From the NCBI RefSeq assembly GCF_039955095.1, contig NZ_CP154878.1:1240001-1304000 (forward strand): a DNA stretch of 64,000 bases. The letters are read 5' to 3'. The DNA comes from Limosilactobacillus sp. WILCCON 0051. Lineage in GTDB: Bacteria > Bacillota > Bacilli > Lactobacillales > Lactobacillaceae. The translations under genes and the position numbers were made by a program. The notes beneath the pieces are model-generated. The model ran no database searches and was not told the origin of the DNA. It was given only the letters and a program-made list of their open reading frames with translations. Shown here piece after piece: positions 1 to 7,723 of this stretch (position 1 is its first letter; each line of letters starts with the position of its first letter).

Positions 1-148
1 TATCGAAAGCGCGCATGCCGTTGCCTATGCGATGAAGCTTGCGCCTAAGATGAATCCTGACCAGATCATCATCGTCACGCTTTCTGGCCGTGGCGATAAA
101 GACGTTGCTGCAATTGCCCGTTATCGAGGAGAGAAGATCTATGACTAA
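1..148 (+). CDS. trpB: Tryptophan synthase beta chain, C-terminal end (partial)
   Basis: Reading from base 2, the frame is open to the TAA at 146-148 and gives the last 48 residues of a TrpB-like protein. The SGRGDKD segment is the typical C-terminal phosphate-loop region of the PLP-dependent beta subunit, which condenses indole with serine. The stop overlaps the ATG of trpA by 8 bases (ATGACTAA), so the two subunits of the same enzyme are probably translationally coupled. The rest of the gene, and presumably the rest of the trp operon, lies left of the window. Confidence 0.9.
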   Translation, partial: IESAHAVAYAMKLAPKMNPDQIIIVTLSGRGDKDVAAIARYRGEKIYD

Positions 149-917
149 AATTAAAAACGCCTTCGCAAATGGCAAGGCATTCATTCCATTTATTACCTGT
201 GGCGATCCTTCATTGACGATTTCTGAACAATTGGTCTACGCGATGGAGGCTGCTGGCGCCGACTTGATTGAGCTGGGAATTCCATTTTCAGATCCCACCG
301 CGGAAGGCCCCGTTATTCAAGCGGCCAATCTTAGAGCTTTGCATGCCGGCGCGCTTACCGATGCGATCTTTGAAATGGTTGCGCGGATTCGTCAAAAGAC
401 ACAGATCCCCTTGGCTTTTATGACCTATGCCAATGTCGTCTATCACTATGGCACACGCCGCTTTTTGCAAAAAGCCGCGGATCTTGGCGTTGACGGCTTG
501 ATCCTGGCTGACGTTCCTTATGAAGAAAAGGCCGAGTTTGCCGAGGTTGGTCAAGAGTTAGGCGTTGAACTGATCTCAATGATCGCGCCCACCTCACATG
601 ATCGGATAAAAATGATTGCCCAAGACGCGGCCGGTTTTGTCTACTGTGTCTCATCACTAGGAGTTACCGGCGTGCGTAATACCATCACCACTGACATCAA
701 TGCCATGGTTCAGCTGGTTAAGCATGAACAAGAGATTCCCTGCGCAGTTGGCTTTGGGATCAGCACGCCAGCCCAGGCCCGTGAAATGGCTCAGCAGGCT
801 GATGGCGTCATCGTAGGTTCAGCAATTGTCCGCCTGTGCGAAAAATACGGTCAAGACTGCGTTAAGCCAGTTGCTGACTATGTACGGTCAATGAAAGATG
901 CCATTCGCGACCTTTAA
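141..917 (+). CDS. trpA: Tryptophan synthase alpha chain
   Basis: This 258-residue TIM-barrel protein cleaves indole-3-glycerol phosphate to indole, which is channelled to TrpB. FITCGDPS near residue 19, the ELGIPFSDP segment carrying the catalytic Glu, and the later VGFGIST phosphate-binding loop are all present. The length is normal for the family (about 260). The frame stays open upstream to base 90, but the ATG at 141 follows GAGGAGA within trpB at suitable spacing and starts the usual TrpA N-terminus, so it is the chosen start. It is the last gene of the operon and is followed by a terminator. Confidence 0.95.
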   Translation: MTKIKNAFANGKAFIPFITCGDPSLTISEQLVYAMEAAGADLIELGIPFSDPTAEGPVIQAANLRALHAGALTDAIFEMVARIRQKTQIPLAFMTYANVVYHYGTRRFLQKAADLGVDGLILADVPYEEKAEFAEVGQELGVELISMIAPTSHDRIKMIAQDAAGFVYCVSSLGVTGVRNTITTDINAMVQLVKHEQEIPCAVGFGISTPAQAREMAQQADGVIVGSAIVRLCEKYGQDCVKPVADYVRSMKDAIRDL

Positions 918-983
918 TGGGCATCTTCCATTGATATTGATAATTTTTACTCGTTTAATATTATGTAAAATACAGAAATTGAA

Positions 984-1026
984 ATAAAAGCCAGGTAGTT
1001 TCTAAGTTGAAGCTCCTGACTTTTTA
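984..1026. terminator. Bidirectional terminator between trpA and the ABC importer
   Basis: AGCCAGG (989-995) pairs with CCTGACT (1015-1021) with one G-U pair. There is a T-run on the right for the plus strand and TTTTATTT on the left for the minus strand. It serves the convergent trp and importer operons. Confidence 0.75.
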
Positions 1027-1031
1027 TGATG

Positions 1032-2561
1032 TTATTTTTTAATCAAATGATGCTCAACCAGATATTCATGGGCAACCTGACTGGCTTTTCGATGCTGAAC
1101 CGTTACTTGATAGTTCATCTCCTGCATGTCTTTTTCAGTAATCTTACCGGCCAGCTTGTTCAGACTTTTAACGGCTTGGGGATGCTTTTTGGCAAATGAG
1201 GCCTTCATCAAAGGTGCTCCTTGGTAAGGCGGGAAGAAATGCTGATCATCTTTAAGCACCTTGAGATGATACTGGCGCACTTGCGGATCCGTCGTATAGC
1301 CATCGACCAGATTTACGCGCCCATCGGCAATTGCCTGATAGCGCAGTGCGGGCTCCATCGTCTTTACCTGATTGAAGTTTAAGCCGTACGCTGATTTGAG
1401 GCCTAGATAGCCGTCTTTTTGATTGGCAAAGTCCGGATCGAAGCCGGCCGTAATCTGATCATTGATTTTAGCCAGATCGCTGAGTTTGGTAAGCTGATGT
1501 TCCTTGGCAAAATCAGCATTGACGGCCAGGTCGTAGCCATTTTGATACTTCATTGGCTTCAGATACGTCAGATCATATTCCTGTTTCAACAGACGCCGCG
1601 CCCGCTGGTAGGTCTTAACCGGATCATGCGGCGTCGATCGTTGGTCATGAACCAGCGATTGTAAAACGGTTCCGGTAAACTCAGGATAGATATCGATCTG
1701 ATCGTTGCGCAGCGCACGGAATAAAAAGCTGGTCCCGCCAAAGTTAGCCTTTAATTCGACCTTGGCATGTGGATCATCGTTTACAATCAAATCTTTGTAC
1801 ATATGAATTAAAATATCGGGTTCGCTCCCCATTTTACCAGCGATTACGATTGGCTCTGATTCGCTTTGAAAGCTGCTCCAGACCCGCCAGCCGCCAAATC
1901 CGACCAGAGCGAGCGCGGCGACGACGATTCCCTGCTTCAGATGTTTCTTAGAAGCACCGACATATTTTAGCAGTGCCGACATCAAAAGCGCCAACAATGC
2001 TGACAGCCCCGCCCCGATGATCAGGTAGGCATTGTTGTTTTGATTGATCCCCAGCATAATGTAGGTCCCCAACCCACCGGCACCAATCAAAGCAGCGAGA
2101 GTTGCCGTTCCGATAATCATGACCAACGAGATGCGAATTCCGGATAAGATCACAGGCAGAGCCATGGGCAATTCCAGTCGCGTCAGCTTTTTCCAGCGCG
2201 AAAGACCAAATGCCGTCGCGGCTTCTTCAAGGTTGGGGTCAACGCTGCGCAGTCCAGAATAGGTGTTTTGATAAATCGGCATGATGCCGTAAACGACCAG
2301 GGCAATCAAAGCTGGAACGCTGCCAATCCCAACCAGCGGAATCAGCAGTCCCAATAGCGCCAGGCTGGGGATCGTCTGCATCACACCAGCCAGCTGCAAA
2401 ACGATCTCGCCGGCATGTCGACTGTTTTTCAGCAATACTGCCAATGGAATCGCGATCAATACGGCAATCACCAGCGCCCAAAACGATAGCGACAGATGCT
2501 CCCACAGCGCCTGTCCAATCTGGCTTTTTTGCGCCACGATCGTATTAAGCAATTCAGTCAT
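1032..2561 (-). CDS. ABC importer permease fused to its substrate-binding domain (EgtU / OpuCB-CC type)
   Basis: The protein has 509 residues. About residues 1-210 form a BPD_transp_1 permease with several membrane segments and the EAA-like loop around EEAATAFGLSRW. About 230-509 is an extracellular OpuAC-type binding domain beginning after SEPIVIAGKMGSEP. Fused permease-binding proteins of this class import quaternary amines such as glycine betaine, choline or carnitine. The same architecture and length also belong to EgtU, the ergothioneine importer described in Streptococcus and Helicobacter, so the substrate is open. It starts 2 nt after the stop of the ATPase gene, forming a two-gene operon. 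Confidence 0.88.
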   Translation of the reverse strand: MTELLNTIVAQKSQIGQALWEHLSLSFWALVIAVLIAIPLAVLLKNSRHAGEIVLQLAGVMQTIPSLALLGLLIPLVGIGSVPALIALVVYGIMPIYQNTYSGLRSVDPNLEEAATAFGLSRWKKLTRLELPMALPVILSGIRISLVMIIGTATLAALIGAGGLGTYIMLGINQNNNAYLIIGAGLSALLALLMSALLKYVGASKKHLKQGIVVAALALVGFGGWRVWSSFQSESEPIVIAGKMGSEPDILIHMYKDLIVNDDPHAKVELKANFGGTSFLFRALRNDQIDIYPEFTGTVLQSLVHDQRSTPHDPVKTYQRARRLLKQEYDLTYLKPMKYQNGYDLAVNADFAKEHQLTKLSDLAKINDQITAGFDPDFANQKDGYLGLKSAYGLNFNQVKTMEPALRYQAIADGRVNLVDGYTTDPQVRQYHLKVLKDDQHFFPPYQGAPLMKASFAKKHPQAVKSLNKLAGKITEKDMQEMNYQVTVQHRKASQVAHEYLVEHHLIKK

Positions 2562-2562
2562 A

Positions 2563-3507
2563 TTACCGATCCTCTCTTTGTCCTAAATAATGCAGCAGAT
2601 CAGTTGTCTGAATTCTGAAATTCTGCCCCTGATATTGAAAATGAAGCCAGCCAGCCGCGTCAGGCGTGAGACTTGCCAGTTGCGCTACCGTGGCGATAAC
2701 GACAGATTGATCAGTGGCTGGCGTTTTTTGTACTAGTTTTGATGATAAGAGTGCAGTCATAGTGCCTAATCTTGGTCGCGCCGTTGCAAAAAAGTCAGCG
2801 ACAAACTGATTAGCCGGCTGTTCCAAAATCTCATTTGGCGTACCAACCTGCTGCAGCTGACCATCATTGATCACGGCAATCCGATCGCCCAACCGCAGTG
2901 CCTCTTGCATGTCATGGGTTACAAAAACAACCGTTGTATTTGACTGATGATGCAGTTTTAACAACAGATCCTGCTGTTGAGCACGCAAAACCGGATCCAG
3001 CGCGCTGAACGATTCATCCATCAAGATCAGCTGCGGCTGGGTAGCCATTGAACGAGCAATCGCCACGCGCTGCTGCTGGCCACCCGAAAGCTCATCTGGA
3101 TGCCGGTCGATAAAGTCACTGGCTGGCAGACCAACCTGATCAAGCAGCTCCATCGAACGCTTGCGCCGATCATTTTTATTGATGCCCTGCTGCTCTAGTT
3201 GAATGGCAATGTTTTCGCCAACCGTTAGATTAGGAAACAGACTGCTGCTCTGCAATACGTATCCCATATGCAGACGCAGCTTGCGCAAGTCATAGTCTTT
3301 GACGCGCTTTGCATTCAAATAGACGTTACCGGTAGTCGGTGCCGTCAGCCGGTTGATCATTCTAAGCAGCGTGGTCTTGCCGCTACCGCTGGGACCAACC
3401 AGGACGAACAATTCGCCATCATTGATCGTCAGCGTGATGTCTTTTAAGATGACGTTTTGACCATATCTCATGCCCACGTTTTCGTATTTAATCAATCTAA
3501 TCACCAT
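2563..3507 (-). CDS. ABC importer ATP-binding subunit (EgtV / OpuCA type)
   Basis: This 314-residue ATPase has Walker A GPSGSGKTT (about 38-46), signature LSGGQQQR (about 143), Walker B LILMDES and the switch His in VFVTHDM. It powers the fused permease-binding protein encoded directly downstream. After the nucleotide-binding domain there is a short C-terminal extension of about 70 residues. It does not carry two obvious CBS domains, unlike many osmoregulated OpuCA proteins, which weakens a simple ionic-strength-gated role. It is divergent from the Rrf2 gene. Confidence 0.9.
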   Translation of the reverse strand: MVIRLIKYENVGMRYGQNVILKDITLTINDGELFVLVGPSGSGKTTLLRMINRLTAPTTGNVYLNAKRVKDYDLRKLRLHMGYVLQSSSLFPNLTVGENIAIQLEQQGINKNDRRKRSMELLDQVGLPASDFIDRHPDELSGGQQQRVAIARSMATQPQLILMDESFSALDPVLRAQQQDLLLKLHHQSNTTVVFVTHDMQEALRLGDRIAVINDGQLQQVGTPNEILEQPANQFVADFFATARPRLGTMTALLSSKLVQKTPATDQSVVIATVAQLASLTPDAAGWLHFQYQGQNFRIQTTDLLHYLGQREDR

Positions 3508-3655
3508 GTTCTCTGTTTGATGTAACCATTAAAGTTTCTTTTTGCATTCTACTCGATCTTCACATCTTTGTAAATTGATATGCTTTAATTTATATAAGAT
3601 AAACAGTTACTTTCAAACGTGCCATTCATTTGCCGTTGCTTTTTTAAGTTGGATC

Positions 3656-3674
3656 AGTTATATTATATATAACT
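3656..3674. promoter_or_regulatory. Palindromic operator upstream of the Rrf2 gene
   Basis: AGTTATAT-TAT-ATATAACT is a perfect 8-bp-arm inverted repeat about 28 bp before the TTG start of the Rrf2-family gene. Rrf2 dimers bind such AT-rich palindromes, so autoregulation is the simplest reading. Binding is inferred. Confidence 0.6.
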
Positions 3675-3701
3675 AATAAAGTTACAACAGGAGATGATTA
3701 T

Positions 3702-4145
3702 TTGAAGGTTTCCACTCGATTCAGTGACAGCATTCATATCTTGGCTTTCATCTGCATCTATCAAGGGAAAATCACGCTTTCCAGTGCCAACATTGCTGGT
3801 TCACTGGAAACGTCGCCAGTGGTGGTCCGTCGTTTAATGACATCCCTCAAGGAGGCTGGGTTCATCAAGACCAAGCATGGCACCCCCGACCCTGAGCTGC
3901 TGGTGGATCCTCAAAAAATCACGCTTTTGGATGTCTACCTGGCAACCGAGGGACAGACACCGCTTTTTACCATTGATCACAATACCAATCCGCAGTGCAT
4001 CGTGGGCGGCAATATTCAATCAACGCTGGAAGACTATTATCGTCACGCCGAAACAGCCGCCAAAGCCAAGCTGCAGCAGATCACGCTGCAAGACGTTATT
4101 GATACGATTTTGGTTAAGCAGGCAGAAAAGGAGAAGCAATCATGA
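3702..4145 (+). CDS. Rrf2-family transcriptional regulator (YwnA-like)
   Basis: This 147-residue protein has the Rrf2 winged-helix N-terminus (TRFSDSIHILAFI, then the ETSPVVVRRLMTSLKEAGFI recognition region). The three-cysteine Fe-S cluster of IscR/NsrR is absent; only one Cys is visible, in NPQCIVGG. It therefore resembles the cofactor-free YwnA/CymR branch. Translation starts at TTG 3702 after AGGAGAT. The stop overlaps the ATG of the next gene as ATGA, and both probably answer to the palindrome upstream. The signal sensed cannot be told from sequence. Confidence 0.88.
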   Translation: MKVSTRFSDSIHILAFICIYQGKITLSSANIAGSLETSPVVVRRLMTSLKEAGFIKTKHGTPDPELLVDPQKITLLDVYLATEGQTPLFTIDHNTNPQCIVGGNIQSTLEDYYRHAETAAKAKLQQITLQDVIDTILVKQAEKEKQS

Positions 4146-5002
4146 AATATACCATTACCGGAGCCACTGGACATCTAGGCCGTAAAGTCGTTGAGCAATT
4201 GAGCCGTTTGGTTGATGTCCAGGATATTCGCCTGGCCGCCCATACGCCTAGCAAGGCCCAGACTTTTTTGGATCAAGGCTATGAAGTCGTTAAAAGCGAT
4301 TATTATGATGTTGAATCAATGACCAAAGCGTTTGCCGATACCGATGTCTTGATCTACATTCCAAGCATCACCTATGACGTCGCCAACCGCGTGCTGGAAT
4401 TTGAAAACTCGCTAAAGGCAATGCAAAAGGCTGACGTAAAAAATCTGGTTGATGTCAGTTTCATTGCCGATCAGCCCAATAATCCTTTCCAGATGGCGGG
4501 ATATTATGCCTACCTGCCCGCTCGGCTCGCTGGCACCAAACTGAACTACGCGGTCGTCAAAAATTCGTTATATGCCGATCCGCTGGTACCGTACCTGCCA
4601 GAGTTAATTGAGCGGCAGAATGTGATCTACCCAGTCGGCGATCAGGCCATGAGTTTTATTACCCGCGATGACAGTGCCGAGGCAATTGCCAATGTTGCCG
4701 TCAAGCCTTACCTGCGTGATCACCGGCAAATCTACCTGCTGACGCAAAAGCAGAATTACAATATGGTTGAACTCAGTCGGATCATGTCTGAGGTGACGGG
4801 CCAGAAGATTGGCTATGCCCCGGTTTCTTTGCAGGAGTTTGCCGACATCTACCGGGCGGAAGGCGATGGCGATGAACTGTCCTCGATGTATCATGCGGCC
4901 GCAATGGGGTTGATGGATGCCGTCACTGATGATTTCCAGCACATTACTGGTCATGAGCCAATGCCAATGGACCAGTTCCTGCGGCAAAACTATCAGCGCT
5001 GA
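4142..5002 (+). CDS. NAD(P)-binding NmrA/SDR-type oxidoreductase
   Basis: This 286-residue protein has an N-terminal Rossmann motif (ITGATGHLGRKVVEQL, residues 4-19) and an atypical SDR fold as in NmrA and quinone reductase QorB. No classical SDR Tyr-x3-Lys pair is obvious at the usual place. It is translated from an ATG overlapping the stop of the Rrf2 regulator. Rrf2 plus NmrA-type reductase pairs are common stress- or quinone-responsive units, but the substrate here is unknown. Confidence 0.85.
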   Translation: MKYTITGATGHLGRKVVEQLSRLVDVQDIRLAAHTPSKAQTFLDQGYEVVKSDYYDVESMTKAFADTDVLIYIPSITYDVANRVLEFENSLKAMQKADVKNLVDVSFIADQPNNPFQMAGYYAYLPARLAGTKLNYAVVKNSLYADPLVPYLPELIERQNVIYPVGDQAMSFITRDDSAEAIANVAVKPYLRDHRQIYLLTQKQNYNMVELSRIMSEVTGQKIGYAPVSLQEFADIYRAEGDGDELSSMYHAAAMGLMDAVTDDFQHITGHEPMPMDQFLRQNYQR

Positions 5003-5052
5003 TTGATAATTTGATTTATTCGGTCATTTTACTGTGTATATGCGTCAGACGA

Positions 5053-5095
5053 AAAAAACACTCAGTCAGTTTCAAAACTGCTGAGTGTTTTTTAT
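5053..5095. terminator. Bidirectional terminator
   Basis: AACACTCAG and CTGAGTGTT, with an inner CAGTTT/AAACTG pair, form a long stem flanked by A-runs on the left and T-runs on the right. It ends the Rrf2-reductase operon (plus) and the DUF985 fragment (minus). Confidence 0.85.
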
Positions 5096-5105
5096 TTCAT
5101 AAGGT

Positions 5106-5590
5106 TCAAGCTGGCAGTTTTTGGTATGCCACCCGTCTGATTACTTCAGCCTGCTTCGGATACTTAGCCAGCAGCTGGTCCTGGGTAAATAGTTCAAAGT
5201 CGTGATAGTCAAAGCCCGGTGCTACAGCACAGCTGACCAGCCCAAACGATGAAGCATCCAAGACCTCAGAACCAAAAATCGTTCCCGCTGGCACTCGGAA
5301 CTGCAGCTGTTCGCCCTGTTCAATATCACGGCCTAAATGTACGGCCTCATAGGTACCATCCGGATAAAAGCAGTGGACAACGATTGATGAGCCATCATGG
5401 AAATACCATAGTTCATCATGAAGCAGCCGATGCAGATGCGATGGCGAGCCCCCGTCCAGAATAAAGTAGATTGAAGTGTACTCATAACGGCTGGCCAGGG
5501 ATGTAGCATCATAATGCGTCTTGGCACTGTGGTAGACCTGACGATACCAACCGCCTTCTGGATGTGGCGTTAAGTTGAGCTTTTTAATTA
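5106..5590 (-). pseudogene. DUF985 (cupin_5) protein, main 3' part, split by an IS605-type element
   Basis: The minus frame reads KKLNLTPHPEGGWYRQVY, a central SPSHLHRLLHDELWYFHDG and a C-terminal VPAGTIFGSEV to GFDYHDFEL. This is the whole conserved DUF985 cupin apart from its first residues. No ATG, GTG or TTG occurs in frame before codon GTG 5294. The missing start lies at 7623-7644 beyond the insertion. Joining 7644-7623 to 5590-5106 gives exactly 507 nt, a 168-residue protein in frame, which is normal for the family. The gene was inactivated by the insertion unless a start inside the element is used. Confidence 0.9.
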
Positions 5591-5614
5591 TGTCTAGCCG
5601 AAAATCCCGTGACT

Positions 5615-6116
5615 TTAGTCGTGGGATGGATAGGCTTCCTTAAGACGTTCTTTTTGAAGCGCATTGTATTTTTGATTATTGATGTAGTTTCCTACGACGT
5701 CTTTGCTCATATTGCCAAGCGTACTCATGTAGTAGCTAGGCGACCATAAATGACCACCCCAATATTGTGATTGTCGAATTTCTGGATGTCGTTTGAGAAA
5801 GAATGTCGTTTGAGAAAGAATGTCGTTTGAGAAAGATGAATGCACTACGTCCCTTTAGTGCTTTGATAGCGCTGGTTGGCGACTTGCTAGGTGGAAAACT
5901 GATCAGTACATGAATATGATCTGGCATTACTTCCATCTTTTCGATTACAATTTCGTTATCTTTTGCAACCATTCGCAATATGTCTTTCATTTCGTCTACC
6001 AGTTCCTTAGTTGAAAAAGTCTGGTGACGATACTTAGTTACCCAGATTAAGTGATAATGAAAATTATAGATATATCGACGAGTATAAACTGCATCTTGAA
6101 TTTTTTCTTTAGTCAT
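5615..6116 (-). pseudogene. tnpA: IS200-type Y1 transposase TnpA, frameshifted
   Basis: ATG 6116 follows GAGGTG. The first part carries the HUH motif in MPDHIHVLI and runs to KGRSAFIFLKRH. The second part, in another frame, carries WGGHLWSPSYY and the catalytic Tyr in VGNYINNQ. The frames part where a 17-bp unit occurs three times (5786-5836). Removing two copies (34 bp) restores a 155-residue TnpA of normal length. HUH and Tyr are thus on different frames and no active enzyme is expected from this copy. Confidence 0.9.
5786..5836. repeat. 17-bp tandem triplication inside tnpA
   Basis: The unit ATGTCGTTTGAGAAAGA occurs at 5786-5802, 5803-5819 and 5820-5836 without mismatch. Two extra copies add 34 bp and break the tnpA frame. 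Confidence 0.95.
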
Positions 6117-6180
6117 TAAGAACACCTCAATCGTTATAGTCATTAGCTGATGATATAATCCAATTAAAGGAGGTGAAAAA

Positions 6181-7437
6181 ATGAAGTCAATGGCCCAGTT
6201 AGAATATCATTATGGATTGAAGGTTCGCATCTATCCGAGTGATTACCAGAAACAAATAATCAAGGTTAACAGCGATGCCAGTCGTTTCGTCTATAATGAG
6301 ATGGTTGCGATAGGTAAAGAGCTCTGGCAATTAAACCGAGTAAAACTGTCGATTGATACGGTTCAAGATCGGATCCAACAGCTAAAGCTTCGTCAAAACG
6401 CTAAGCAGATGTCAAATCATTTCCAGTTTTTAGAAGATGAGCGCATTGACAGTCTTGCTAAGGCTAATGCCATTCAAAACTATCACAAGGCTTGGAACGC
6501 TTTTCGCAAGGTTCATGAAGCCGGTGTGCCAAAATTTCATCGTAAAAGCTATGCCTGGCGATACCAGACCAACTGTCAATATCCAAAACAAAAGACGGCC
6601 CGGCTAGACAACGGTACCGTCTGCTTTGAAGACCGCAAACATATTGTGGTGCCTAAACTAGGACGTTTGCGGATCAAAGGCACTCAACAGCGACTATTGG
6701 ATCGTCAAGGCGAAACACGCATTGGTACGGTGACCATTTCCAAAGATGCTGCCGATCGATTCTTTTTGTCGCTGCAACTAGGTTCAGATACACCGTTTGT
6801 TCCTAAGCTTAGCCGCACTAATCGGCAAATTGGCATTGACCTAAACACAGAAAACTTTCTGACTGCCAGTGATGGTCGAACCATCGCTAACCCACGCTAC
6901 TATCGAACAATCAAGGGAAAATTAGCTAAAGCACAGCGCACTCTTTCACGCCGCCAGCGCCGGGCTAAAAAAGAGCAACGTTCCTTGCGAGAAAGCAAAA
7001 ACTACCAGAAGCAGCGTTTGTTAGTCGCTAAGATCCATGCACGGGTATTTGACCGCCGCCATGATTTTCTCCAACGCACGTCTACAGCACTGATCAAGAA
7101 CCAAGATCTCGTTGTAGCCGAAGAATTGAGGAGTAAGAATCTGTTAAAAAATCATGCCTTGGCAATGAGCATCAGTGATGTTGGCTGGCGGTCTTTCTTG
7201 GGGATGTTGTCATACAAAGCCGACCTTTATGACCGTCAATTTATCACGGTCAGTCCTAAAAACACGACCCAAACCTGTCATGACTGCGGTTTTGTAATGG
7301 GAAGTGACGGGACCGAAAAGCTGACCCTGGCAGATCGTGAATGGATATGTCCAAAGTGCCATGTTCATCATATCCGTGATTACAATGCAGCACTGAATAT
7401 TTTAGAAAAAGGACTCCAGAAACAACAAAAAGCCTAG
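6181..7437 (+). CDS. tnpB: TnpB RNA-guided nuclease of the IS605-type element
   Basis: This 418-residue protein is the Cas12 ancestor family and uses an omega-RNA from the element's right end to cut DNA beside the transposon target motif. RuvC residues are visible as IGIDLNTENF (Asp), VVAEELRSKNL (Glu) and RDYNAALNIL (Asp). The zinc ribbon is CHDCG followed by CPKCH. AAAGGAGGTG directly before ATG 6181 fixes the start. Nothing is truncated and all catalytic residues are present, so this copy is probably functional although its partner TnpA is broken. Confidence 0.93.
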   Translation: MKSMAQLEYHYGLKVRIYPSDYQKQIIKVNSDASRFVYNEMVAIGKELWQLNRVKLSIDTVQDRIQQLKLRQNAKQMSNHFQFLEDERIDSLAKANAIQNYHKAWNAFRKVHEAGVPKFHRKSYAWRYQTNCQYPKQKTARLDNGTVCFEDRKHIVVPKLGRLRIKGTQQRLLDRQGETRIGTVTISKDAADRFFLSLQLGSDTPFVPKLSRTNRQIGIDLNTENFLTASDGRTIANPRYYRTIKGKLAKAQRTLSRRQRRAKKEQRSLRESKNYQKQRLLVAKIHARVFDRRHDFLQRTSTALIKNQDLVVAEELRSKNLLKNHALAMSISDVGWRSFLGMLSYKADLYDRQFITVSPKNTTQTCHDCGFVMGSDGTEKLTLADREWICPKCHVHHIRDYNAALNILEKGLQKQQKA

Positions 7438-7622
7438 TCAAAAAGCTAGGCTCATTCCTATGGCAACCTGGGAATGTAAAAGGCATTGGTAATTAGATGA
7501 TCACTGCTCAAGCAACTGCGGCTGTTTGAGTAAATCGTCCGTATCTATGCAAATTGTGGTTCGGATACTCAATACAGGGGTGTTTGCCCACAAGCCATCG
7601 ACTTTAGCCGATGGTGGTTGAC
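7438..7622 (+). ncRNA. Probable omega-RNA scaffold / right end of the IS element
   Basis: By analogy with studied IS605 elements, the 3' end of tnpB and the right end yield an omega-RNA whose guide is the first about 16-20 bases beyond the element, here starting at 7623 with TATATTCGTC. The right-end hairpin CCATCGACTTTAGCCGATGG lies just inside. No other gene is seen here. RNA boundaries are inferred. Confidence 0.6.
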
Positions 7623-7644
7623 TATATTCGTCTTTAGTCGGCAT
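7623..7644 (-). pseudogene. 5' end of the split DUF985 gene
   Basis: ATG 7644 is preceded by GTGAGGTCGATGCC and gives MPTKDEY plus one base before the element starts. It joins in frame to 5590. Upstream, an extended -10 (TGCTACAAT on the minus strand, 7679-7671) is a likely promoter that now transcribes into the element. Confidence 0.88.
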
Positions 7645-7723
7645 GGCATCGACCTCACTTTTTTCTTTTCATTGTAGCAAAGTTCGGCCTTTTAAGCGGA
7701 CTGATTGCAAAAAATTATTAAGC

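Larger units (their letters stand above)
5591..7622. mobile_element. IS200/IS605-family insertion sequence (divergent tnpA-tnpB)
   Basis: The element is about 2.03 kb. The left subterminal hairpin is ATCCCGTGACTTTAGTCGTGGGAT near 5605-5628 and the right one is CCATCGACTTTAGCCGATGG near 7593-7612; such end hairpins are what the Y1 transposase recognises. There are no terminal inverted repeats and no target duplication. The ends were fixed to within one base by restoring the interrupted DUF985 frame; the alternative is 5592-7623. It carries tnpA (minus) and tnpB (plus). Confidence 0.9.

Noticed and set aside
5333..5527. A 64-residue minus-strand open frame
   Set aside because: It overlaps the DUF985 coding sequence in another frame and has no ribosome site or family resemblance.
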